DNA from: JAFGCN01 sp964547015
Lineage (GTDB): Archaea; Aenigmatarchaeota; Aenigmatarchaeia; QMZS01
Direction of reading: 5' to 3'
NCBI GenBank assembly: GCA_964547015.1
Contig: CAZJKT010000013.1
Span: 1-28,760, forward strand
DNA: 28,760 nt
Shown here piece by piece: positions 5,314-12,786 of this stretch (positions are counted from its first letter, which is position 1; each line of letters opens with the position of its first letter). The notes under the pieces were generated by a model. The model searched no databases. It was not told the origin of the DNA and was given only the letters and a program-made list of their open reading frames with translations. A program made the translations under genes and the position numbers.

Positions 5314-7599
5314 ATGTTCTACCCGCTTCAGGTAAGCTATGAGACAGAAGGCGACCGGCCGGTTATAAAAATTTGCGGCAGGGATGAGTTTGGAATAAGA
5401 GTCTCAATAGAGGACAAGAATTATGAGCCCTATTTTTATATAATCCCTGAGCAGGGAAATATTGAAGAGGCAAAAAAGAGGGTTATGGATTTTCGCCAGG
5501 AACACGCCGGAGAAACTCTAAAGGTAAAGCGAGTTGAGGAGATAGAAAGGATTGACCTGAACAAAAAGGTTATTGCCCTAAAAATCATCTGCCGCCTCCC
5601 GCGCGATGTTTCTGCGATGAAGGACGGAATCAGGGCAATTGAAGGGGTTTTGCATAAAAGAGAATATGACCTCCCCTACGCCAAAAGGTATGCTTTAGAC
5701 AAGCAGATAAGCTTTCTCTCAGCCTATGAGTTTGATAAGGGAAATTTTATCCTTCAGGATGCCCCTTATTACAAGCCAAAAGTCGCCGCATTTGACATCG
5801 AAATTTACAAGCCCACTTTTCGCTCAAAGGAAAATGAGATTATCTGCATAGGGCTTTACAGCGAAGAGGAAAGGGCTGTCCTCACATGGAAGGGCTCTGA
5901 TTTGAAAGGCTCAATAGTCCTTGAAAATGAGGCAAAAATGATTAAGGAATTTTTCAGGATGGCTGAAAAATATGATGTTCTTGCCACCTACAACGGGGAT
6001 AATTTTGACCTGCCCTTTATAAAGGAGCGGGCGGCTGAGCTTGGAATAGACTGCCCAATAACCCTAAGCAATCGGGGGGCAAAGCTCAAAGGGCAACTCC
6101 ATATAGATATCTACAACATCATAGCCAAGCATCTGCGCGCTGAAATCAAGGCCCGCTCAAGGAAGCTTAACGATATTGCAAGATTTTTCCTTAATGAGGG
6201 GAAAAACAACATGAAAATCGCCCAAAGCGGAAAGGATATCTGGGACTCGGACGACCTAAAAAAAATAGGCGAGCTTTTGGAGTATAACCTCCAGGACTGC
6301 AGGATAACCTGGCTCTTGGCAGAAAAGCTGCTCCCTCTCGAATATCGCTTCTCAAACATTATCGGGCTTGACCTTTTTGATGCCACAAGAGTAGGCTTTT
6401 CCCAGCTTGTCGAAAGTTACCTGATGAGAAAGGCGGTTGCAGAGGGAATTTTAATTCCCAATAAGCCCGGCCATAGAGAAATTGAGGCAAGGCGAAGGGA
6501 AACCTATGTGGGGGGATATGTGCACAAGCCGGTTCCGGGAATTTACGAAAATATCTCAGTGCTTGACTTCAAGTCGCTGTACCCCTCAATCTTAGTCTCC
6601 CACAACATTTCCCCGGACACACTTGACGAAAACGGGGAGACAATTGTAAGGATAAAAAGCAGGACCCACAGGTTCAAAAAAGAGCCTGAAGGGTTTATTG
6701 TGGGAATAATTGACGGGCTTATAAAAAGGCGGGCAAAATTGAAAAAGGAGGGCGGAAAGGGGGTAAATGAAAAAGCCCTCAAAACCCTTGCAAATGCAAC
6801 ATACGGCTACTTGGGGTTTTTTGCCGCAAGGTGGTATTCACGGGAGTGCGCAGAATCTATTACCGCTTTAGGGCGAGGCTATATCCAAAATTCCATACTT
6901 GAAGCGGAAAATTCGGGACTAAAGCCTATCTATGGCGACACAGATTCCATTTTAATTACCGGCAAGAAAACAGCAGTCGCCAAATTCCTAAAAAAAGTCA
7001 ATTCCGAGCTTCCGGGGATTATGGAGCTTGAGTTTGAGGGTTTCTACCCGAGAGGAATATTCGTTGGAGAAGAGGGGCGCGGCACAAAGAAACGATATGC
7101 CCTTAAAGATGAGAAAGGGAATTTTGAGATTAAGGGCTTTGAATTTGTAAGGGGAGACTGGTCGGAAATCGCAAAGGAAACGCAAATGAAGGTAATCGAG
7201 CATATTTTGTCGGGAGAGCAGAAAAAAGCGGTTGAATTTGTGAAAGAAACCTGCCGCCAGATAAGGAAGGGCGAAATACCAAAAGACAAGCTTGTAATTA
7301 GCCGCCAGCTCACAAAGCCCCCGGAGCAGTACGGGTCGGCCGCGCCTCATGTTAAGGTTGCAAAAGACCTGCAGAGAAAAAAAATCTCTGTCCGGCCTGG
7401 GATGCTTATCAGATATATTATCACCAATGAAGGCAAACTTATTTCCGACAGGGCAAGGTGGTGGGAAGATGCTCAAAGCTATGATTCAGAGTACTATATT
7501 AATAACCAGGTGATTCCGCCGGCTTTTCGGATTCTATCTGTCCTAGGATACACAAAGGATGATTTGAAAGGGTGCCAGAGAAATTTGAATAGTTTTTAG
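5314..7599 (+). CDS. polB: Family B DNA-directed DNA polymerase
   Basis: Replicative DNA polymerase with 3'-5' proofreading. All diagnostic motifs are in order: Exo I FDIEIY (about 159), Exo II YNGDNFDLPF (about 226), Exo III YNLQDC (about 323), polymerase motif A DFKSLYPSI (about 418), motif B LANATYGY (about 490) and motif C YGDTDS (about 540). At 761 residues it has the normal length for archaeal PolB. All catalytic acidic residues of both active sites are kept, so it should be fully active. The gene stands alone on the plus strand, 101 bases after tRNA-Gln, with a TATA-like CTATTATATC about 25 bases before the ATG. Confidence 0.96.
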   Translation: MFYPLQVSYETEGDRPVIKICGRDEFGIRVSIEDKNYEPYFYIIPEQGNIEEAKKRVMDFRQEHAGETLKVKRVEEIERIDLNKKVIALKIICRLPRDVSAMKDGIRAIEGVLHKREYDLPYAKRYALDKQISFLSAYEFDKGNFILQDAPYYKPKVAAFDIEIYKPTFRSKENEIICIGLYSEEERAVLTWKGSDLKGSIVLENEAKMIKEFFRMAEKYDVLATYNGDNFDLPFIKERAAELGIDCPITLSNRGAKLKGQLHIDIYNIIAKHLRAEIKARSRKLNDIARFFLNEGKNNMKIAQSGKDIWDSDDLKKIGELLEYNLQDCRITWLLAEKLLPLEYRFSNIIGLDLFDATRVGFSQLVESYLMRKAVAEGILIPNKPGHREIEARRRETYVGGYVHKPVPGIYENISVLDFKSLYPSILVSHNISPDTLDENGETIVRIKSRTHRFKKEPEGFIVGIIDGLIKRRAKLKKEGGKGVNEKALKTLANATYGYLGFFAARWYSRECAESITALGRGYIQNSILEAENSGLKPIYGDTDSILITGKKTAVAKFLKKVNSELPGIMELEFEGFYPRGIFVGEEGRGTKKRYALKDEKGNFEIKGFEFVRGDWSEIAKETQMKVIEHILSGEQKKAVEFVKETCRQIRKGEIPKDKLVISRQLTKPPEQYGSAAPHVKVAKDLQRKKISVRPGMLIRYIITNEGKLISDRARWWEDAQSYDSEYYINNQVIPPAFRILSVLGYTKDDLKGCQRNLNSF

Positions 7600-7650
7600 A
7601 GGCAATCTATTAAATTGTATGGGCCTTTAGGTCGGATTAGTTCTTAGCCT

Positions 7651-7875
7651 CTATTTCTTAACGCTAAACTCATAGGCGCCCGAAGCGAATTTGGTCTTGC
7701 AGTTTTTGCACTCCCAGACCCCAAAAGAAACCCTCTTTACAGACTCTTCCTTTGAGCAGTTAGGGCAGGCATATTTTGTCTTTGCGGCGTTGTAGTGCTT
7801 GTTATAATTGACTCTAAGCTTCTTTCCATATCTCGCCCCGAATTTTCCCGCCGCCTGCGCTTTCTTTGTCGCCAT
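7651..7875 (-). CDS. rpl37ae: 50S ribosomal protein eL43 (L37Ae)
   Basis: A 74-residue zinc-ribbon protein of the large subunit. It has the basic N-terminus KFGARYGKKLR and the four-cysteine ribbon YACPNC ... WECKNC, followed by the family ending FASGAYEFS. The start at 7875 (MATKKAQ) gives the usual family length; the frame stays open upstream to 7947, but a TATA-like TAAATATTTA lies about 25 bases before 7875, which supports the short form. It is divergent from the Cys-rich gene at 7993. Confidence 0.92.
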   Translation of the reverse strand: MATKKAQAAGKFGARYGKKLRVNYNKHYNAAKTKYACPNCSKEESVKRVSFGVWECKNCKTKFASGAYEFSVKK

Positions 7876-7992
7876 AAAATAGGTTGTAAATGTTAAATAT
7901 TTAGATGGTTCTTTGGGAATTCTTAAGGGCCGACATATGGGCCTCAATTGTCAAATAATGTGTTTATTTAAATAATCACCTTATAGTGGTTT

Positions 7993-8250
7993 ATGAGAAA
8001 AGAAAAGAAGGCAAGCAGTTGTCCAAGATACTGTCTGGAAGGAAATTCTTCTGGAAGGGAGCAATGCCCCTGGATAACTCTCTATGATAATCCGGAGTAT
8101 ATGCAAATGTACGAAAACCTGTTTGGCGATGGTTGGAAAAAACATTGGGAAGCGGATAGGGAGGAACAGATTAAAGATTACTGTACAAATAAATTCAATA
8201 AATGCCTATATTTAAAGTTAGAAGTTTGCGCTCACTCAAGGAAGAAATAG
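7993..8250 (+). CDS. Small Cys-rich hypothetical protein
   Basis: Not recognised. The 85-residue soluble protein has six Cys, including CPRYC and EQCPW in the first 26 residues and three more near the C-terminus, which suggests metal binding or disulfides. It also has aromatic-rich sequence in the middle (YMQMYENLFGDGW). A TATA-like TTTATTTAAATAAT lies upstream and the ATG follows TT, as in neighbours believed to be real. It is followed 28 bases later by the proteasome gene, which has its own TATA box. Confidence 0.6.
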   Translation: MRKEKKASSCPRYCLEGNSSGREQCPWITLYDNPEYMQMYENLFGDGWKKHWEADREEQIKDYCTNKFNKCLYLKLEVCAHSRKK

Positions 8251-8278
8251 AGCATTTAAATAAATAACCAGTTAGATT

Positions 8279-8893
8279 ATGGATACTAAGGAAATGCAAT
8301 TAAAAACCGGAACAACCACACTTGGAATTACCTGCAAAGACGGGCTTGTCCTTGCCTCGGAATCAAAAGCCTCTATGGGCTACATGATTGCAAATAAGGA
8401 TGTCCAGAAAGTCTTCCCTATTGACGACAAAATGGGTATGACGATTGCGGGAATGGTCTCGGATGCGCAATATCTGGTTAACCTCATGAAAGCCGAAATC
8501 ACCCTTTTTAAGCTTGAGAGCATGGGCGACATGACCGTCAATGCGGCGGCAAACCTCCTTTCAACAATAATGTACTCAAGGCGGTGGTATCCGTTCCTTA
8601 CCCAGATTATTTTAGGCGGGGTGGATTCAAAGGGTAGCCATATCTATTCATTTGACCCTTCAGGCGCCTGTATTGAGGAAGAGTATGTTTCAACGGGTTC
8701 CGGAAGCCCGTTTGTTTATGGTGTGCTTGAAAAAGACTTCAAAAAGAATATGACCCTTGAAAAAGGAAAAGAGCTTGCAAAAGAGGCAATTAGGGCGGCA
8801 GTTGGGCGTGACATGGCTTCCGGGGGATATAAAATCTGGCTCATGGAAATTACAAAAGACGGGCTTAAGCTGACTGAAGAGAAATTGGCTTAA
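8279..8893 (+). CDS. psmB: Proteasome beta subunit
   Basis: Catalytic subunit of the archaeal 20S proteasome. A short propeptide of 11 residues ends in Gly before the run of Thr at 12; autocleavage there would expose Thr12 as the nucleophile (Thr1 of the mature chain). With that numbering Glu17 (residue 28) and Lys33 (residue 44) fall in place, as in the Thermoplasma beta subunit. GMTIAGMVSDAQYL and TGSGSPFVYGVLE are further family signatures. Its 204 residues are typical. The alpha subunit is not in the window. A TATA-like CATTTAAATAAAT lies about 25 bases upstream of the ATG. Confidence 0.95.
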   Translation: MDTKEMQLKTGTTTLGITCKDGLVLASESKASMGYMIANKDVQKVFPIDDKMGMTIAGMVSDAQYLVNLMKAEITLFKLESMGDMTVNAAANLLSTIMYSRRWYPFLTQIILGGVDSKGSHIYSFDPSGACIEEEYVSTGSGSPFVYGVLEKDFKKNMTLEKGKELAKEAIRAAVGRDMASGGYKIWLMEITKDGLKLTEEKLA

Positions 8894-8932
8894 TCGCGAA
8901 CAGAACTCTATTTAAATTAAGATAGCTATGTT

Positions 8933-9421
8933 ATGGTAGTTCCAGACTTAACTTCTTCAGGTGTAGATTCAGGCACAAACGGTTATTTGGAGAGATTTAA
9001 AGAAGGGCTTAAGACAGTATATGGTTTAAACAGCTACAAATGTGGGTATAATAGGGTCATAGATCTTAAAAACGCAACATCCAAGGGGACACTTGCCATA
9101 AAGGCATTAGATTTACCAATTAACGGTGCCTGGAGAACAATCTACCCTGTAGCATCTACTTTTGGAACATTGGCTGCTGCTGAGTATGCGATATATAATT
9201 ACGTTCCGGCGGTACAGGTGATATTTTCAGATTTTCCTGAAGATGACCTCTCCAGGCAGATTTTTGCAATAGGATTTGCCTCGACATTCCTTGTCAGCCT
9301 TTTGGCATGTGCGATATCTGGCACAAGGTATCTCCAAGGGATGGATGCCGGGTTTGAGTCGCTCGAAGAGGAGATTAAGCCGGGCAAGAATACGAAGCTG
9401 CCAAGGGAGGGGCGAAATTGA
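8933..9421 (+). CDS. Hypothetical membrane protein
   Basis: No family recognised. This 162-residue protein has a soluble N-terminal part of about 65 residues rich in Lys, Gly and Asn, then two hydrophobic stretches (roughly 70-95 and 115-135) that could span the membrane, and a charged C-terminal tail (LEEEIKPGKNTKLPREGRN). The start follows a TATA-like CTATTTAAATTAAG and TT. It lies on the same strand as the proteasome gene but has its own promoter. Confidence 0.6.
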   Translation: MVVPDLTSSGVDSGTNGYLERFKEGLKTVYGLNSYKCGYNRVIDLKNATSKGTLAIKALDLPINGAWRTIYPVASTFGTLAAAEYAIYNYVPAVQVIFSDFPEDDLSRQIFAIGFASTFLVSLLACAISGTRYLQGMDAGFESLEEEIKPGKNTKLPREGRN

Positions 9422-9512
9422 CTGAAGAAAAATTGTAAGCCGCACCGAAAATATATTTTTAATCGGATTAGTTAGCAGATGGGGAGATAGAAGGCAGGAA
9501 GCGCTCGGTATC

Positions 9513-9698
9513 ATGGGTGTTGCTTCTGTGGCAGAAATAACCCCTGAGCAATTAAATACATTATCCCGGGGTGACTTTATTGAATATAATCCCGTTAATC
9601 CCATCACACCCTCAGGTTTTCAAACTTTAAAAAGAAGGCTTAAAGCTGAGCTTGAGCGAGCGCATAGTATACATTATACCGTCAGGGCAACTCATTAA
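9513..9698 (+). CDS. Small hypothetical protein
   Basis: A 61-residue soluble protein with TPEQLNTLSRGDFIEYNP in the first half and a basic helix (LKRRLKAELERA) in the second. Its composition looks like a real protein rather than a chance frame. A TATA-like AATATATTTTTAATC lies 50-60 bases upstream, followed by purine-rich GGAGATAGAAGG that may act as the ribosome site. No function can be given. Confidence 0.45.
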   Translation: MGVASVAEITPEQLNTLSRGDFIEYNPVNPITPSGFQTLKRRLKAELERAHSIHYTVRATH

Positions 9699-9755
9699 AA
9701 CAAAATTAAATCAAGCCAAAGCCTTCATTTATTAATTTTTAACCCTATTTATAAG

Positions 9756-10373
9756 ATGAGAGCAGGATTTAGCAAGCACTGGACCTCAAGCGCAAGGCCG
9801 AGAAACCAAAGAAAGGCAAGAAAAAACGCCCCTCTGCATATTAGAGAGAAGTTCCTTCACGCAAACCTCTCGCCTGAACTAAGGGAAAAATACCAGTGCC
9901 AAAGCATGCCGGTTCACGCCGGAGACAAGGTAAAAGTCATGAGAGGCACATTTAAAGGCAAAATCTCAAAAGTCATGTATGTTAACCACTCTACCCTTAA
10001 AGTCCAGCTTGAGGAGATAAAGAGGAAAAAAACTGACGGGCGGGATATCCACATTCCTTTCCAGTCTTCAAACTTGCAGATTGTATCCCTTCTTACAGAT
10101 GACAAAAAGCGGCTAAAGGCCCTTGAGAGGAAGAAAAAGAGAGAATCCAAAGCGACAGTAAAAGCCGAAGACCGGGCAGTCAAAACAGAGGCAAGGGACG
10201 AGAAAAAGGCAGAAAAAGCCGATAAAAAAGAAGCTCCAAAGGCTATCGAGAAGAAGGTTGAGGAGAAAGGGGAAAAGCCAAAAAAAGAAGAAAAAACAGC
10301 GCCTAAAGCCCAAAAAGAGCAAAAATCCACAGCCAAAGCAGAAAAGGCCCCAAAAATAACAGCTAAAAAATAA
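9756..10373 (+). CDS. rpl24: 50S ribosomal protein uL24 with long charged C-terminal tail
   Basis: The first 120 residues are a standard archaeal uL24 (L26e-type): basic N-terminus SSARPRNQRKARK, then a KOW motif AGDKVKVMRGTFKGK (about 55-70) and IHIPFQSSNLQI. After that come some 80 extra residues made almost only of Lys, Glu, Ala, Pro and Thr, a disordered low-complexity tail not normal for the family. uL24 is an early assembly protein near the exit tunnel. It stands apart from any S10-type ribosomal operon here. Confidence 0.93.
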   Translation: MRAGFSKHWTSSARPRNQRKARKNAPLHIREKFLHANLSPELREKYQCQSMPVHAGDKVKVMRGTFKGKISKVMYVNHSTLKVQLEEIKRKKTDGRDIHIPFQSSNLQIVSLLTDDKKRLKALERKKKRESKATVKAEDRAVKTEARDEKKAEKADKKEAPKAIEKKVEEKGEKPKKEEKTAPKAQKEQKSTAKAEKAPKITAKK

Positions 10374-10420
10374 GCCGATACTTCGAAATATAGATTATAA
10401 TTTAAATATAGACAATATTT

Positions 10421-10780
10421 ATGTACGCTCTTGAGCAATTCATCCCTGCGATTATATCCTCAGGCATTGCCGCGGTTGCGATAATGCTTGCCGCGGAATT
10501 TGTTGAGCACAACCTTGAGTGGAAACATGCAATTATTATGGCTGTCGTTGCAAATCTGGCAACCTCAATACTGACCCCCCTGCTCCTTCCATTTGTCCCT
10601 GTAATTGCGGTTGCTTCCATGAACCTGACCGGAACAATAGTAAATCTCCTGTTTTGGATAGCCCTTGCAATGGTTATAATGAAAGAATCCTACACAAAAG
10701 ACAAAATCAAGATTGCAGTCTATGGTTTCATCGCCACGCAGGCAACATTATATTTGCTGAATCTTTTTGGAATTTGGTAA
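10421..10780 (+). CDS. Hypothetical four-TM membrane protein
   Basis: A 119-residue hydrophobic protein with about four membrane segments (roughly residues 8-28, 35-60, 63-85 and 97-117) and short charged loops (EFVEHNLEWKH, KESYTKDKIK). No family is recognised. It is probably an integral membrane protein of unknown role. A TATA-like ATAATTTAAATATAG lies about 25 bases before the ATG, and the 5S rRNA gene lies convergent to it downstream. Confidence 0.65.
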   Translation: MYALEQFIPAIISSGIAAVAIMLAAEFVEHNLEWKHAIIMAVVANLATSILTPLLLPFVPVIAVASMNLTGTIVNLLFWIALAMVIMKESYTKDKIKIAVYGFIATQATLYLLNLFGIW

Positions 10781-10868
10781 TAATCTAAATCCTGGACTCT
10801 AACTGAAGCAATTTATGACTATGTAAAAGCAGTTGACTGAGTAGAGCATTTTAAAAAGTAAGAGTAAT

Positions 10869-10982
10869 ATTGGCGACAGCCAAACGTTTCCGCCCTAGGG
10901 CAGTACTTGTCGGGCCGACAGAAGGCTTAACTTCCGTGTTCGGTATGGGAACGGGTGTACCCCTTCAGCTATGGTCGCCAAT
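10869..10982 (-). rRNA. rrf: 5S ribosomal RNA
   Basis: Read on the minus strand, the block contains the universal loop-B/C core CCGAACACGGAAGTTAAGCC and a terminal helix made by TTGGCGACC at the 5' end and TGTCGCCAA at the 3' end, about 114 bases apart. This is the right length and layout for archaeal 5S rRNA. No 16S, 23S or tRNA gene is next to it, so the gene is unlinked from any rRNA operon in this window. An AT-rich stretch (TTAATTAATATTTT) about 25 bases upstream may be its promoter. The ends are accurate to a base or two. Confidence 0.95.
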
Positions 10983-11095
10983 AATCTAATAAGGGAAAAT
11001 ATTAATTAACCGCCGTGCCCTATATTTCCATTATAATCTATACCTTAATCATTGAATTCCCTATATTTCAGACGAAACTATTTAATTAAGGGCGC

Positions 11096-11695
11096 CTATT
11101 GCAAAAATACCTCCCTCTTAAGCTTATCATCTACCCTACCCTCAACCATCTCCTTTGTTCTTGCCCTCATCTTTTCCTTGTATCCCTCAAAATCCCCCCC
11201 AAGAAGCTTTTGCAGATAGCTTAGCCGAAAATACAGGTCCCGCTTTTCCTCATTTGACAATTCCTCAGGCCGAACAGTCCCTAGTTTGAGCGCTCTTTTG
11301 AGAAAAACAGCTTCAATCGGGAAGACAAGAGGCTCAAAAACCCTTGCAAAAACCAGCCATAAGAACCCAAGAATCCCAAATACTGCCCCAAAAAGCCACA
11401 TATAGATAAAGCCTTCATTTAAGCCATAGGACTGCCCATAAACCGAACCAAGAAAGGAAGCCATCGCAAGAAAAATAAGGCCATATAAAGCCAGCGGCCC
11501 TGCCTCCTTTGAGTGGGCTAAAATATCGTGAACCCTTGAGCCTGTTCTTAAAACCTTCTCAGCTTTTTGCCCATACTTTTTTTCCATTTTGATGATATGG
11601 ACCGGCATTGCCTTTATCTCGCTATCCGAAATATATGGCTCAATCGCCATCTTCATTTCCCTTGCCTCAGCCAAAAGCTGTGTTGTCCAGTCCAC
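11096..11695 (-). CDS. Hypothetical two-TM membrane protein
   Basis: A 199-residue protein, apparently GTG-started, with a charged helical N-terminal part (1-65), two membrane segments (about 68-88 and 97-122) and a charged helical C-terminal part ending in basic and acidic repeats. The domain order suggests both soluble parts are on the cytoplasmic side, joined by a membrane hairpin. No family is recognised. It lies 32 bases downstream of the thioredoxin-like gene on the same strand and may be co-transcribed, which links it loosely to envelope functions. Confidence 0.65.
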   Translation of the reverse strand: MDWTTQLLAEAREMKMAIEPYISDSEIKAMPVHIIKMEKKYGQKAEKVLRTGSRVHDILAHSKEAGPLALYGLIFLAMASFLGSVYGQSYGLNEGFIYMWLFGAVFGILGFLWLVFARVFEPLVFPIEAVFLKRALKLGTVRPEELSNEEKRDLYFRLSYLQKLLGGDFEGYKEKMRARTKEMVEGRVDDKLKREVFLQ

Positions 11696-11727
11696 AATAG
11701 ACTTTGATTTTCAGCTAAAAAATAAGA

Positions 11728-12234
11728 TTAATTAAGCTTTGAATCCGGAGAAATGCACCCGTTCTCCACGCAGTAGGCAATCTTTTTCTCCATGTCAGGC
11801 TTCATATAGTCCGCAAACCCTACAAAAGGCTCAAAGTCGCCGATAAATGTTGCAGGAACCCCTCTGGCGGTTGTTCCGTAAGCTTTTGCAATATCCGAGA
11901 ACAAAATGGAATTTTCCGGGCTTTTCCTGGTTTCAAACATCTCAACTTTCAGAGTAGGGTATTTTTGGCCCATTTCTTCCAAAAAAGGCTTTTGCTTGTC
12001 GCAATGAGGGCAGCCTTCCCCCCAAAAAAAGTATATTGTAACAGGATAGCCTTCGGTTGCCTCGCCATCGCAATCCTCGCCGATAATGCAGAAAGCATTC
12101 TCCCCGGGAACATTATTTGCGCTGTCTTTTTCCCCCAATAAAAAAAGGCCCTGATTGCTCAAAGGGCCTATCATAAACATAGCCAGAATTAATACCGCCA
12201 CTAAGCCCAAAACAGCAAGAGATTTTGCACTCAT
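11728..12234 (-). CDS. Membrane-anchored thioredoxin-fold protein
   Basis: An N-terminal hydrophobic segment (about 5-23) would anchor the protein with its active domain outside the cell. The thioredoxin fold is shown by YFFWGEGCPHCDKQKPFLEE with the CPHC active site at 75-78 and the cis-proline loop GVPATFIG near 125-132. Extra Cys pairs at about 49/55 and 155/160 could form structural disulfides. A role in making or reshuffling disulfides of surface proteins is likely, and a target is at hand: the Cys-flanked repeats of the surface protein encoded divergently at 12787. The CPHC motif is as in DsbA, which often favours oxidation, but direction cannot be read from sequence. Confidence 0.82.
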   Translation of the reverse strand: MSAKSLAVLGLVAVLILAMFMIGPLSNQGLFLLGEKDSANNVPGENAFCIIGEDCDGEATEGYPVTIYFFWGEGCPHCDKQKPFLEEMGQKYPTLKVEMFETRKSPENSILFSDIAKAYGTTARGVPATFIGDFEPFVGFADYMKPDMEKKIAYCVENGCISPDSKLN

Positions 12235-12319
12235 TATTATTTATATCCGGCAATCTATAAATCCTCAAAAAATACAGAGCAAGCGCTCAATAACCATAAA
12301 AACCAAAACCCAAAAGAGC

Positions 12320-12595
12320 TTAAAATTTCAGCAATCCTTTCAAAAGCTGGTCCCGCTCGCCTTCATATCCTCTAAAGAGCTTATCAAAAACCCTCTCCAT
12401 ATAGGCAACCCTCTGTTCGAGCTTGTTCATCATTCTTACTACCTCGACCATAGCGCACCATACCTGAGCAACCTGAACATTGTCCGCGGCCTTATAGGCG
12501 CATCGGTGCTTCCTTGTTGCCTCCAAGAGAACATTTAGTTCCTGCTCGGATTCTGCTGACAAGTTTTCTTTCCAATCTGCATCGTTTTTGTCCAT
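12320..12595 (-). CDS. Small coiled-coil hypothetical protein
   Basis: A 91-residue, highly charged, mostly helical protein with heptad-like sequence in its second half (MMNKLEQRVAYMERVFDKL). It has no membrane segment. It is divergent from the large surface-protein gene across a promoter region with several repeats. A ribosome site AAGGTG lies five bases before the ATG, unlike the leaderless neighbours, and a TATA-like GTATTTAAATATACC lies 27-40 bases upstream. Function unknown. Confidence 0.6.
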   Translation of the reverse strand: MDKNDADWKENLSAESEQELNVLLEATRKHRCAYKAADNVQVAQVWCAMVEVVRMMNKLEQRVAYMERVFDKLFRGYEGERDQLLKGLLKF

Positions 12596-12601
12596 TTTTT
12601 C

Positions 12602-12636
12602 ACCTTATATTAACTATGTAAGGTATATTTAAATAC
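12602..12636 (-). promoter_or_regulatory. Promoter of the coiled-coil gene with inverted repeat
   Basis: On the minus strand the TATA-like block lies at about 12622-12636. ACCTTA (12602-12607) and TAAGGT (12619-12624) form a 6-bp inverted repeat with an 11-base spacer between the TATA box and the start codon; one arm overlaps the ribosome site. Binding there, or hairpin formation in the mRNA, could block expression. Confidence 0.4.
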
Positions 12637-12664
12637 TTTAAGATGGTAAACAGACCTATATAGT

Positions 12665-12697
12665 CCTCTTGTAATCCTATTGTAATCCTCTTGTAAT
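12665..12697 (+). repeat. Three tandem 11-bp direct repeats in a divergent promoter region
   Basis: CCTCTTGTAAT, CCTATTGTAAT and CCTCTTGTAAT follow each other with no gap; copies one and three are identical and copy two differs at one base. They are followed by the palindrome GCAATTGC (12698-12705). Eleven bases is about one helical turn, so a regulator could bind each copy on the same face. The repeats lie between the starts of the coiled-coil gene (12595) and the surface-protein gene (12787), upstream of TATA-like blocks at about 12715-12726 and 12739-12750. Confidence 0.6.
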
Positions 12698-12786
12698 GCA
12701 ATTGCACTAATGTTGAATATATATAGCTTAGTGACGAAAAGTATATATATGAATTATGTGTATTATTACTATAAGGTTAATAAAGT

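Noticed and set aside
5314..7599. DNA polymerase B as part of a phage-like Z-DNA gene set with the PurZ-like gene
   Set aside because: It is a normal archaeal PolB with all motifs, lies 15 kb away and has no link in gene order; no other Z-pathway genes are visible.
10113..10438. Phe-rich minus-strand frames opposite the uL24 tail
   Set aside because: They are the reverse of a Lys/Glu-rich coding tail (Lys codons read as Phe); no independent support.
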